Shown here: positions 8,673 through 16,222 of the stretch, one piece after another
Position numbering within the stretch: the first letter of the stretch is position 1
How the letters are laid out: each line of letters starts with the position of its first letter
Assembly (NCBI GenBank): GCA_013298125.1
Contig: JAAFJP010000012.1
Span: 1 to 64,000 of the forward strand
From: Cytophagales bacterium
GTDB taxonomy: Bacteria > Bacteroidota > Bacteroidia > Cytophagales > Spirosomataceae
Direction: 5' to 3'
Length of the DNA: 64,000 nucleotides
Position numbers and translations under genes: made by a program
The notes under the pieces: model-generated
Databases searched by the model: none
Told to the model about the DNA's origin: nothing
The model's input: only the letters and a program-made list of their open reading frames with translations

Positions 8673-9878
8673 ATGAAACGTTCAGGTTCGGCAGATTTAG
8701 CCCTTATGGGAGGTAGTATTCCTTCTTGGTTGTTTGAAAGAATGACTAAATTGAGCCTTCCCATTGTGGAATCCATCATTTTGGAATATGGGCAACAGGG
8801 CTTCCTCCAAAGACTTTCCGACCCATTTTGGTTTCAAAGTTTTGGGTCGGTGATTGGCATGGATTGGAATTCTTCGGGCGTGACAATTTCAGTGATGTCC
8901 GCTTTAAGAAAAGCCTTAAACCCACATTCAAAAGAACTTGGAATTTATATCTGTGGAGGAAAAGGTAAAGATTCCTTACTGACCCCAAGCCAATTAATTG
9001 AAGTAGGTAACAAGACAGGTTTGGACGGAAACGAGTTGGCAAGATACAGTAAATTGAGTGCAAAAGTGGATAATACCGCCGTGCAGGATGGTTTCAATTT
9101 ATACCTCCACAGTTTTGTGGTCAGTGATAAAGGCGATTGGTCGGTGATACAACAAGGAATGCAAACCGCCACCTCAAAAGCCAGACGTTATCATTGGAAT
9201 TCAGATAATATAAAATCATTTGTAGAAGAACCGCACACGGCAATTTGTGGAGAAAACCAAGGGGAGATTTTGAATTTGGTTCATAAATTAGCCCAACCTT
9301 CGCAACAAGCTATTCTGAATATTGCGAAAGAAAATCCCGAAAAAATGTTGGCGGATATTAAAAAAATGGTTCTTCCTACTTATTGCGACATGAAAGCAAA
9401 AGATGTCGATTTAAAGCGTTTGGGCAGCATTTTGTGGTTAGCCCAAGAAAACGAAACGCAGAAATTTGAAGATTTACTACTCCTCAACGGACTCGGTCCA
9501 AGAACACTGCAATCCTTAACGTTGGTGAGCGAAGTCATCCACGGAACGCCCTCACGCTTTACTGACCCCGCCCGTTTTGCATTCGCTCACGGCAGTAAAA
9601 ATGGTAAATCTTCTTTTCCTGTGCCTACTCATGTGTATGATGAAACGATTTCAGCCTTAAAATCATCGGTTGAAAAAGCAAAAATGGGTGAAACAGATAA
9701 GCAAGAAGCCATTAAGAAATTAACAAAATTGGCTCAAAAAGCGGAAGAGAATTTTGTTCCGAATGATAACTTTGAGCAAGTTCTTCAAAAAGAAAGAGAT
9801 GATTCTTGGAAATATGGTGGCAGAACGGTGAAAGGCTTTTCAAAACCGCCTCAGAATGAGCAATTGAGTTTGTTTTAA
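8673..9878 (+). CDS. DUF763 domain-containing protein
   Basis: The protein is 401 residues from the ATG; a TTG two codons earlier overlaps the previous stop and is less likely. The N-terminus MKRSGSADLALMGG and the following WNSSGVTISVMSALRKALNP and YICGGKGKDS segments match DUF763, a soluble family in archaea and some bacteria with no settled activity. A helix-hairpin-helix-like LLLNGLGPRTLQSLTLVSEV (about 268-287) suggests nucleic acid binding. The C-terminus is a charged tail. It follows the DUF5655 gene closely and probably belongs to the same operon. Confidence 0.8.
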   Translation: MKRSGSADLALMGGSIPSWLFERMTKLSLPIVESIILEYGQQGFLQRLSDPFWFQSFGSVIGMDWNSSGVTISVMSALRKALNPHSKELGIYICGGKGKDSLLTPSQLIEVGNKTGLDGNELARYSKLSAKVDNTAVQDGFNLYLHSFVVSDKGDWSVIQQGMQTATSKARRYHWNSDNIKSFVEEPHTAICGENQGEILNLVHKLAQPSQQAILNIAKENPEKMLADIKKMVLPTYCDMKAKDVDLKRLGSILWLAQENETQKFEDLLLLNGLGPRTLQSLTLVSEVIHGTPSRFTDPARFAFAHGSKNGKSSFPVPTHVYDETISALKSSVEKAKMGETDKQEAIKKLTKLAQKAEENFVPNDNFEQVLQKERDDSWKYGGRTVKGFSKPPQNEQLSLF

Positions 9879-9891
9879 GATTGAGTAAATA

Positions 9892-10024
9892 AGAGAATAG
9901 TTGATAGTTAAAAGAGAATAGTTAATTTTGCAGAAATAAATTATGAGAATAATAAAGTCACTTCATTGATTTTCCTTTTATACTCGGGATAAAACTATTC
10001 TCTATTCACTATCAATTATTCTCT
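9892..10024. repeat. Intergenic inverted repeat of AGAGAATAGTTGATAG words upstream of fabD
   Basis: AGAGAATAGTTGATAG occurs at about 9892, with a shortened direct copy near 9913. Inverted matches lie at about 9993-10003 and 10008-10024, abutting the fabD start. The region could fold into a long hairpin just before translation starts. A related word appears at about 62065. Confidence 0.65.
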
Positions 10025-10025
10025 A

Positions 10026-10904
10026 ATGAAAAAAGCATACGTTTTCCCAGGTCAGGGTTCACAATTCAAAGGTATGGGCAAAGACCTGTACGATAATTCA
10101 GCAACAGCAAAAGCTCTTTTTGAGCAAGCTAACGATATTTTGGGCTTCCGAATCACCGATATTATGTTTGAAGGAACGGATGAAGAACTCAAACAAACCA
10201 AAGTAACTCAACCAGCCATTTTCTTGCATTCTGTAATTTTAGCAAAAGAAACCGCTGATTTTCAGCCAGATATGGTCGCAGGACATTCATTAGGAGAATT
10301 CTCTGCCTTAGTTTCGGCAGGTGCTTTGAGTTTTGAAGACGGACTCAGATTAGTCTCTGCCCGTGCCTTAGCCATGCAAAAAGCCTGTGAAGCCAATCCT
10401 TCAACGATGGCGGCGGTTTTGAATTTAGCAGATAGTGTTATTGAAGAAATTTGTGCTTCCATTACGGATGAAATTGTGGTAGCGGCAAACTATAATTGTC
10501 CAGGGCAAGTAGTGATTTCAGGGTCAAATGAAGGCGTAGCGAAAGCGGGTGAAAAATTGAAAGAAGCGGGTGCAAAGCGTGTATTGCCTCTACCTGTGGG
10601 TGGTGCGTTCCATTCGCCTTTGATGCAACCTGCTCGTGAGGAATTGGCGGCTGCCATCGAAGCAACGCACTTTGAAAGCCCATCTTGCCCAATTTATCAG
10701 AACGTAAACGCCCAACCTTCGCAGGATGTGGCGACTATAAAAGCCAATTTGATTGCTCAATTGACAGGGGCAGTTCGTTGGACGCAATCGGTTCAAAATA
10801 TGATTGCTGGCGGTGCAACGACTTTCGTAGAATGTGGACCAGGTAAGGTTTTGCAAGGATTGGTCAAGAAAATAAACGCAGAAGTGGAAACGGCTGGTGT
10901 TTAA
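10026..10904 (+). CDS. fabD: Malonyl-CoA:ACP transacylase FabD
   Basis: At 292 residues this is a standard-length FabD, which transfers malonyl from CoA to acyl carrier protein to supply type II fatty acid synthesis in the cytoplasm. It begins with the FPGQGSQFKGMG motif. The nucleophile Ser88 sits in GHSLGEFSAL, and the catalytic His196 lies in VGGAFHSPLM. The C-terminal FVECGPGKVLQGLVKK is also typical. It is monocistronic here; no other fab genes adjoin it. The start ATG directly follows an inverted repeat, so a structured leader may affect expression. The assignment is secure. Confidence 0.97.
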   Translation: MKKAYVFPGQGSQFKGMGKDLYDNSATAKALFEQANDILGFRITDIMFEGTDEELKQTKVTQPAIFLHSVILAKETADFQPDMVAGHSLGEFSALVSAGALSFEDGLRLVSARALAMQKACEANPSTMAAVLNLADSVIEEICASITDEIVVAANYNCPGQVVISGSNEGVAKAGEKLKEAGAKRVLPLPVGGAFHSPLMQPAREELAAAIEATHFESPSCPIYQNVNAQPSQDVATIKANLIAQLTGAVRWTQSVQNMIAGGATTFVECGPGKVLQGLVKKINAEVETAGV

Positions 10905-11016
10905 TTTGAGAATTTGAAAATTATTCAATTTGGAAATTTTTGCATAAAACATTGATTTTCAGATTCTTAATCTTACCATTTTCAAATTACCAAATTTTCA
11001 AATCATCAAATTGAGA
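10905..11016. repeat. Low-complexity inverted repeat after fabD
   Basis: Short words such as GAATTTGAAAATT, CAATTTGG and ATTTTTGC on the left recur inverted on the right as ATTTTCAAATT, CCAAATTTTC and CAAATTG. It forms an imperfect hairpin and may terminate fabD transcription. Confidence 0.5.
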
Positions 11017-11106
11017 TTTTTTCTAAATTTGACTTGACACATAAAGATTTAAAGCGTAATTTTGCATCAGAAATCCAAAAGACGTAAGTCAATAAGGAAG
11101 TCAGAT

Positions 11107-11177
11107 TGACCGATGGTGTAATGGTAACACAACGGTTTTTGGTATCGTTATTCATGGTTCGAATCCATGTCGGTTAA
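11107..11177 (+). tRNA. tRNA-Gln (anticodon TTG)
   Basis: A complete cloverleaf is visible. The acceptor stem is TGACCGA/TCGGTTA with U1-A72, as in other tRNA-Gln. The D arm is GTGT-AATGGTA-ACAC. The anticodon stem ACGGT/ATCGT encloses the loop TTTTGGT, giving anticodon TTG. The variable loop is four bases, the T arm is CATGG-TTCGAAT-CCATG, and the discriminator is A. CCA is not encoded. It reads CAA codons and is followed at once by a terminator. Confidence 0.95.
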
Positions 11178-11179
11178 CA

Positions 11180-11209
11180 AAAAAACCTTTCAGTAATGAA
11201 AGGTTTTTT
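11180..11209 (+). terminator. Rho-independent terminator of tRNA-Gln
   Basis: A CCTTTC/GAAAGG stem flanked by A-runs and T-runs with an AGTAAT loop directly follows the tRNA. Its A/T symmetry means it could work from both strands, so it would also end transcripts of the small gene at 11242 on the minus strand. Confidence 0.85.
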
Positions 11210-11241
11210 GTGTTTATATTCTATATGAATGAGGGCAATTA

Positions 11242-11427
11242 TTAAACAAAGTGTAAATGAGTTAATTGTGGAATATCAGTATCTCCAAAATAGCATAAAA
11301 TAGCTTCTTTGATGTTAGATTTTAATTCTATCATCGTATCACCTTCCGTAAAGATTGATTTACCCAATGCTCGGGCAGTATAACCACCTTCTTCGGCTTC
11401 CTGCACTAAAAAAGTAATTTCAGTCAT
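11242..11427 (-). CDS. Orphan HicB-like (HicB_lk_antitox) small protein
   Basis: The 61-residue protein reads ITFLVQEAEEGGYTARALGKSIFTEGDTMIELKSNI, the partial RNase-H-like fold of HicB-type antitoxins (homologues are often mislabelled 2-oxoisovalerate dehydrogenase). Typical homologues continue some eight residues further, so the C-terminus is slightly short. No HicA toxin follows, because the tRNA-Gln terminator lies 32 bp downstream. The minus-strand neighbour upstream is bshC, ending 51 bp away. It may be a solitary regulator or a remnant of a toxin-antitoxin pair. Confidence 0.7.
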   Translation of the reverse strand: MTEITFLVQEAEEGGYTARALGKSIFTEGDTMIELKSNIKEAILCYFGDTDIPQLTHLHFV

Positions 11428-11478
11428 GATTTTTATCGTTAATTAAAACTTAAATATAGACAAAGTGAGGAGAATAAA

Positions 11479-13026
11479 CTACTCCTCTACTAAAATATTA
11501 AAACTAAAATCAAGCGGGTCAAAAGCCTCGGCTACTTGATTCAAGAATTCTGGATTATTGAGATAAAAATTTAGAAAATTCTCGGCTCTTTCTTGGGCTA
11601 CACCATTAGGAAATAGTTTTTGTTTTACACCCAAAAGTTGATTTACTTCTGTTTCTTGGTTACGTTCTTCGGCTTTTTTGAGGCGTTTTTCGAGATTTTC
11701 TAAGGCATTCAGAACCTTTTGTTGCTCGCCTTTTACTGCCCCTTCCAAGGTCTTGTCTATCTTTACGGATTTCTCTAAAATTTTATCAAAAATACTGATA
11801 AACTCCTGACTTTCAGAGGTTAAACTCAATGAATTCTGAGAATTTTTTTCTACATAATTTTTCTTCAAGGAGATTTCATCTAAGAATAAATCGTTGGCAG
11901 AAAGTCCTAATTTCTCAATTCTTTTGGCAGTAGATTTATTGATAATCATACCAAAATTACGAGGCATCAAGATTGGAAATTCTACTTGATGAAAATCAAA
12001 AATTCCTTTCAATTGCAACCAATAAGGAACTTCCGAAGGTCCACCGATGTAGGCTAAATTGGGCAAAATAACTTCTTCATACACAGGACGAAGCACCACA
12101 TTTGGACTAAATCTTTCGGGTTCTGATTCTAACAAATTCAGTATTTCTGATTCTGCAAATTGAATGTTGGTATTCAAAACTTTGTACAATTCCCCCTCTT
12201 TCGTGATACGCTCACGCACACCGTCTGCGAGGTAAAAGAAGTTGATTTCTCTTGGGGCGATTTGGGTTTTATAACCTAAATTTTCTAATTGCTGAGTCGT
12301 TTCAGTAACTATTTTGAAGGCAGTATTTTCTAATAAATCGTTTTTTATAATCGGAATGAATTGTCTTTTTAGTTCTCTGTCATCCGCATCAATACACACA
12401 AGTCCTTGATTACCAAATAGTTCATGAGCGTAGCATCGGGCAGCATCGGCTAAGGTTTCGTGATAGAGGTAGGCTGTTTTGAAAATTTCTGGACACTCTG
12501 ACATTTCTGAAATCAAACTTTCTAATTCCTTTGGATTCATACGTCCGACTGCCCCTGTTTGGGTAGTTTCCCATGCTAAATTTTTCCCGAATAATGAAAA
12601 ATGATTAATTTCTGCAAAATCATGGTCTTCACTCGCCATCCAATAGACGGGAACAAAATTATACTCAGGAAAATAAGATTTGAGTTTCTTCGCCAAGTTG
12701 ATGGTCGTAATCATTTTGAAGACTACGTACAGCGGACCTGTGAAGATATTTAGTTGATGACCTGTGGTTACGGTGAAGGTATTTTCTTGTAAAAGTATCT
12801 CTAAATCAGGCGGATTTGGGAGGTTTTTGTATTGTTTTCTGAGGGTATCTACCAACGTTTTTCTCTTTGAAATATCAAATTTCTTCAAAGCAATTTGCTT
12901 ATTAAACCCTTGAATATCAGCGAAGTTCCCTGAGAAATCTTGTAGTTTATGAGATTGTTGGATGAAGTCTAAAAATAACGAAGAAAATTGATTTACTTCT
13001 GAAAATGTCAGTTGGTTGAGTTGCAT
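11479..13026 (-). CDS. bshC: BshC, bacillithiol biosynthesis cysteine-adding enzyme
   Basis: At 515 residues the protein has the usual length of BshC, which ligates cysteine to GlcN-malate in the last step of bacillithiol synthesis. Diagnostic segments are FTVTTGHQLNIFTGPLYVVF, VPVYWMASEDHDFAEI and YIGGPSEVPYWLQLK. A C-terminal coiled coil (about 395-465, rich in Lys/Glu) is also typical. bshA and bshB are not in the window. A small DUF423 gene lies 74 bp upstream on the same strand. The assignment is secure. Confidence 0.95.
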   Translation of the reverse strand: MQLNQLTFSEVNQFSSLFLDFIQQSHKLQDFSGNFADIQGFNKQIALKKFDISKRKTLVDTLRKQYKNLPNPPDLEILLQENTFTVTTGHQLNIFTGPLYVVFKMITTINLAKKLKSYFPEYNFVPVYWMASEDHDFAEINHFSLFGKNLAWETTQTGAVGRMNPKELESLISEMSECPEIFKTAYLYHETLADAARCYAHELFGNQGLVCIDADDRELKRQFIPIIKNDLLENTAFKIVTETTQQLENLGYKTQIAPREINFFYLADGVRERITKEGELYKVLNTNIQFAESEILNLLESEPERFSPNVVLRPVYEEVILPNLAYIGGPSEVPYWLQLKGIFDFHQVEFPILMPRNFGMIINKSTAKRIEKLGLSANDLFLDEISLKKNYVEKNSQNSLSLTSESQEFISIFDKILEKSVKIDKTLEGAVKGEQQKVLNALENLEKRLKKAEERNQETEVNQLLGVKQKLFPNGVAQERAENFLNFYLNNPEFLNQVAEAFDPLDFSFNILVEE

Positions 13027-13100
13027 GATGAAATGTTAGTAATGGGAATTGATTTTGCCCTTTTTTTCTAACGAAAATATGGTTGGGTTTGTTCCTGTGG

Positions 13101-13472
13101 CTACTTCTTCCTGACTCCCATAAAAAACAAAATCCAGCCCAACATTAATCCCGTTCCACCAATTGGAGCAATAGCCCCCCACATTTTTACGCCCGTAGCA
13201 CAAATCAAATACAATGAACCTGAGAAAATGATTGTGCCTACGATAAAGCAATACCCCGCCCAAGTTAGGAATTTTGTAGGGATTTTATCTGTTAGAATCC
13301 CTACAAAAATTAATGCCAAAGCTCCGTACATTTGGTATTGGGCGGCAGTTTCAAAGGTTTCGGTACGGTTCGATGCCTCCAAGGCTGCCTTAAAAGCATG
13401 AGCCCCAAAAGCACCCAAGGCGATGGATAATCCCGCTAATATTGCTCCTGATTTTAGGAATATTTTGTTCAT
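13101..13472 (-). CDS. DUF423 small membrane protein (YgdD family)
   Basis: The 123-residue protein has four hydrophobic helices and the DUF423 signatures GALAGLSIALGAFGAHAFK-like (residues about 9-27) and YQMYGALALIFVG. It is an inner-membrane protein of unknown function. It is probably co-transcribed with bshC, 74 bp downstream. Confidence 0.85.
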   Translation of the reverse strand: MNKIFLKSGAILAGLSIALGAFGAHAFKAALEASNRTETFETAAQYQMYGALALIFVGILTDKIPTKFLTWAGYCFIVGTIIFSGSLYLICATGVKMWGAIAPIGGTGLMLGWILFFMGVRKK

Positions 13473-13509
13473 TCTGTAACTTGTTTACTATTAAATTGAC
13501 ATTTTTAAT

Positions 13510-13687
13510 TTACCAACTGATGTTACGCACAATTCTCTTCTGTTCAACGGATTAAAATCCGTTGTTAGGAAATCGGTCATCCCGATGGGATTTTATCAGC
13601 GAATAAGTCCCATCGGGACGGACTATATCTTAACAACGGGTTTTAATCCGTTGGAAAAGAGAGTTTGCGTAACATCAGTTACCAACT
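13510..13687. mobile_element. MITE-like composite palindrome with 9-bp target duplication
   Basis: A 160-bp body (13519-13678) begins GATGTTACGCA and ends TGCGTAACATC, perfect 11-bp terminal inverted repeats that continue imperfectly (AATTCTCTT/AAGAGAGTTT). The body is flanked by an exact 9-bp direct repeat, TTACCAACT, at 13510-13518 and 13679-13687. Inside are a CAACGGATTAAAATCCGTTG palindrome, its inverted partner near 13632, and CCCGATGGGA/TCCCATCGGGA arms. It encodes nothing. The duplication is direct evidence for insertion as a non-autonomous element. Confidence 0.8.
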
Positions 13688-13758
13688 CTTTATTTTGTAA
13701 AGCTGATAGCTGATAGCCAATTGCTGATAGCTATTTATTAACTCCTTTCACTCCTTCA

Positions 13759-15180
13759 TTAGTTCCTATTCCACTTCCGCACATCCACAATCGGATTGGG
13801 ATAATCTACGCCCAGACGTACACCAAAGCGTTTTTGTTCGTCATTTGTCAGTAATCCAACCAAGTGTACTTTATCCGCTGGGACATCTGAAAGCTCTGGT
13901 AACCAATGCTTTACGTATTCGCCTTTGGGGTCGTAATTGGTGGCTTGTTTCAAGATATTGAAGTAACGATTCTCTCGTGGATCATTGCCTACGCCCGCTA
14001 CGTAGAGCCAGTTGCCCCAATTTGAACATACGTCATAATCAAGCAATTGGCTCTCGAACCATGCCGCACCCCAACGCCAATCTATCTGTAAATCTTTGAC
14101 TAAAAAACTCGCTACGTTTTGTCGCCCACGGTTAGACATATAGCCTGTTTGTAGTAATTCTTTCATGTTGGCATCAATCAAAGGTACTCCCGTTTCTCCT
14201 AAACGCCATTTTTCAAAGATACGAACCTCACCCCCAGCCCCTCTCCTACTGAGAGGGGAGCTTTGAACAGTATTTGCTTTCAAGCCATGTTTCTGAAAAA
14301 CTTTATTCCCAAATTTCATACAAACAAAACGGAAATAATCTCGCCAAATTAATTCAAAAACTAACCAATAAGTCGATTCATTGGAGGTTCGTTCTGACTC
14401 ATATTTTTTGATTTCTTCGTAAATGTATCGTGGTGAAATACAGCCATTTGCGAGCCAAACTGAGAATTTTGAGGAATAATCTAACCCCAACATTTCGTTA
14501 CGGGTTTCTTTATAAATTTTCAGTAAATCTTTTTTCCAGAAATAATCATTTAGGCGATTGATAGCTTCATCTTCACCTCCTTTAAAATTGAGTAGAACAG
14601 GTTTCCAACCTGTTTCTTGAATCGGGAACAGGTTAGAATCCTGTTCTACTTTAATCAAATTTGTAGGCGTTTTGAATGTTCCTCTAACCTTCGCAAATTT
14701 TTCTACTTTATTTCTAAACTGTGTAAAAACATCGGGCAGATTTTCAATGTCCATCGGCAAATCGTCCACGTGAAAAAGGGTGGATTGCCAGAAGAATTTT
14801 ATCTTTCGCCCATCGGCTTTTAGGCGTTCTTCTACCAACGAATCTACCTCATTTTCCTCCGACGTGATTTCTTCGGAAGTATAAAGTTCATCGGCTTGAA
14901 ATTCTTTGGCTAATTGAGGTAAAATATCTTCTGGGAAACCCGTACGGACGATAAGATTTGAGCCTATTTTTTGTAAATTTTCTTGAAGACTTTTTATGGA
15001 TTCTATCAAAAACTGTTCTCTAAATTTTCCTGTTTTCGGAAAACCTAAATGATGTTCTTGAAATAATCTTGGGTCAAAAATATAGACAGGAATGACCTCT
15101 GAGGTCTTTTGAGAGGCTTTAAGTAGTGCCTCGTGGTCGTGAATACGCAAGTCGTTGCGATACCAAAGTATGATTTTCAT
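13759..15180 (-). CDS. Cryptochrome-DASH / photolyase carrying two in-frame palindromic insertions
   Basis: The 473-residue FAD-binding protein matches Cry-DASH, which repairs cyclobutane dimers in single-stranded DNA using light. The N-terminal antenna domain starts ILWYRNDLRIHDHEALL and contains HHLGFPKTGKFREQFLIES. The FAD domain ends with NWGNWLYVAGVGNDPRENRYFN, a DASH hallmark. Two stretches do not look like the family. Residues 178-197 (EQDSNLFPIQETGWKPVL) and 305-319 (SSPLSRRGAGGEVR) coincide exactly with DNA palindromes. Both fall in probable surface loops, so the protein may still fold. A methyltransferase gene lies upstream on the same strand. Confidence 0.9.
   Translation of the reverse strand: MKIILWYRNDLRIHDHEALLKASQKTSEVIPVYIFDPRLFQEHHLGFPKTGKFREQFLIESIKSLQENLQKIGSNLIVRTGFPEDILPQLAKEFQADELYTSEEITSEENEVDSLVEERLKADGRKIKFFWQSTLFHVDDLPMDIENLPDVFTQFRNKVEKFAKVRGTFKTPTNLIKVEQDSNLFPIQETGWKPVLLNFKGGEDEAINRLNDYFWKKDLLKIYKETRNEMLGLDYSSKFSVWLANGCISPRYIYEEIKKYESERTSNESTYWLVFELIWRDYFRFVCMKFGNKVFQKHGLKANTVQSSPLSRRGAGGEVRIFEKWRLGETGVPLIDANMKELLQTGYMSNRGRQNVASFLVKDLQIDWRWGAAWFESQLLDYDVCSNWGNWLYVAGVGNDPRENRYFNILKQATNYDPKGEYVKHWLPELSDVPADKVHLVGLLTNDEQKRFGVRLGVDYPNPIVDVRKWNRN
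14225..14266. repeat. CCCCTCTCC...GAGAGGGG palindrome inside cry-DASH
   Basis: CCCCTCTCCTACTGAGAGGGG with a CCTCACCCCCAG flank is the same repeat found intergenically at 55001-55084 and inside the next methyltransferase. Read on the minus strand it encodes SSPLSRRGAGGEV in frame. Confidence 0.8.
14592..14649. repeat. GTAGAACAGGTT palindrome inside cry-DASH
   Basis: Left arm GTAGAACAGGTTTCCAACCTG and right arm CAGGTTAGAATCCTGTTCTAC are inverted around a short spacer and stay in frame, encoding EQDSNLFPIQETGWKPVL. It is unrelated in sequence to the second palindrome in the same gene. Confidence 0.8.
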
Positions 15181-15186
15181 TCTTAT

Positions 15187-15263
15187 AGCTGTGAGTTATG
15201 AGCAATGAGATTTGAGTTCTCTAAAAATCAAAGCTGAATGCTCATTGCTCAAAGCTCACAGCT
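15187..15263. repeat. Inverted repeat overlapping the end of the methyltransferase gene
   Basis: Left arm AGCTGTGAGTTATGAGCAAT (15187) and right arm ATTGCTCAAAGCTCACAGCT (ending 15263) form a 23-bp imperfect stem. The right arm encodes the last residues (SCEL) and stop of the minus-strand methyltransferase. It lies between that gene and cry-DASH. Confidence 0.65.
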
Positions 15264-15992
15264 CAATACCACCTCCCAACGAAATGCCCATTTCCAACGA
15301 ATTGAATACTTCGTAAAGCCTGATTTTTGAATGATTTTTTCTAAATCTTCCCGTACAAAAGCCCGCCAAACGGAGAGTTTTGCATCGTTTTTTACGAGAT
15401 AAGATTTTAGAAATAATTTCGTAATCCAAGCAATGGAATGATAGGCAAACCAATGGCGGTGAATATCATTAATAACTATTCCGATGCGAGTTTGTTTTTT
15501 GAGTTGTTGAAGAAGTTTTACAAGGCTTTCATCCGAAAAATGATGACAAAAAAGCGTCATCGTAACTATATCAAAGGTTTTTCCTTTGAATTCTTCTGAA
15601 AAAATATCTTGATGTAAATAACTGATATTCTGATAATTAACGGTTCTTTTTGTGCCAAAATCTATCATAAAGTCGTTGGCATCTATTCCGATAAATTGGG
15701 CGTTGATGCCTTTCTTTTTTGCCCAATTTGCCATGACCATTAGCATATCGCCTCCACCACAGCCGAGGTCGGCGATACACACCTCACCCGAAGCGTCGGT
15801 CGCCCCAACCCCTCTCCTTAATGAGAGGGGAGACGACATCAATTTTGATAGACCACTTGTTGTTACTTGATTTCCACCTAAGTATTTATTTATCAGGGCT
15901 AATTCTTCTAAATTCTGACGGAGAGCGTCATTGTCTAATTCGAGGTCGTCGATTAATTCTTTTTCGTTGCTTCTGTATGATAGATTTGGCAT
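15249..15992 (-). CDS. Class I SAM methyltransferase with an in-frame palindrome before motif I
   Basis: The 247-residue protein has a Methyltransf_25-type core. Motif I is IADLGCGGGDMLM, the post-I acid is GIDANDFM, and motif III-IV is DIVTMTLFCHHFSD. Homologues of this type methylate small molecules; the substrate is unknown here. Residues 53-70 (SSPLSLRRGVGATDASGE) are encoded by a CCCCTCTCC/GAGAGGGG repeat inserted just before motif I. The extreme C-terminus and stop are also built from an inverted repeat. Both ends of the gene have therefore been reshaped by palindromes. It is upstream of and co-directional with cry-DASH. Confidence 0.8.
   Translation of the reverse strand: MPNLSYRSNEKELIDDLELDNDALRQNLEELALINKYLGGNQVTTSGLSKLMSSPLSLRRGVGATDASGEVCIADLGCGGGDMLMVMANWAKKKGINAQFIGIDANDFMIDFGTKRTVNYQNISYLHQDIFSEEFKGKTFDIVTMTLFCHHFSDESLVKLLQQLKKQTRIGIVINDIHRHWFAYHSIAWITKLFLKSYLVKNDAKLSVWRAFVREDLEKIIQKSGFTKYSIRWKWAFRWEVVLSCEL
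15785..15838. repeat. CCCCTCTCC palindrome inside the methyltransferase gene
   Basis: CCCCTCTCCTTAATGAGAGGGG with a CCTCACCC flank interrupted by a short GAAGCGTCGGTCG insert. It belongs to the same family as 14225-14266 and 55001-55084, and is in frame with the host gene. Confidence 0.75.
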
Positions 15993-15997
15993 TTCTT

Positions 15998-16218
15998 TTC
16001 GGTGAACGGTTCACGGTTAAGGGTACACGGTTAAAGGTAAACGGTAATTTTCTGGTAAATGGTACACGGCACACGGTCAAAGGTAAACGGTTTATGGTAA
16101 AAGATAAATACATTTTAATTTTATCGTAAAATGTTTGTCAATTACCTTTGAAATATAAATGAAAATTCGTGAACCGTTTACCGTGAACCGTTCACCGAAA
16201 ATTACCGTGTACCGAAAA
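15998..16218. repeat. Degenerate ACGGTTCACGGT word repeats, direct then inverted
   Basis: About ten variants of GGTGAACGGTTCACGG / GGTAAACGGT / GGTACACGGT run in direct orientation from 15998 to about 16100. After a short spacer, inverted forms (GTGAACCGTTTACCGTGAACC, ACCGTGTACCG) occupy about 16168-16216. The arms could fold into a large imperfect hairpin between the divergent methyltransferase and SDR genes. No coding potential is seen. Confidence 0.8.
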
Positions 16219-16222
16219 AGAC

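Noticed and set aside
13036-13263. 75-codon minus-strand frame
   Set aside because: It overlaps the DUF423 gene in another frame and has no family pattern.
15821-16129. Open frame of 102 codons on the plus strand
   Set aside because: It is built from repeat words and the reverse strand of the methyltransferase gene.
15998-16218. CRISPR-like array
   Set aside because: Words are short and degenerate, with no constant repeat length, no unique spacers and both orientations; no cas genes are near.
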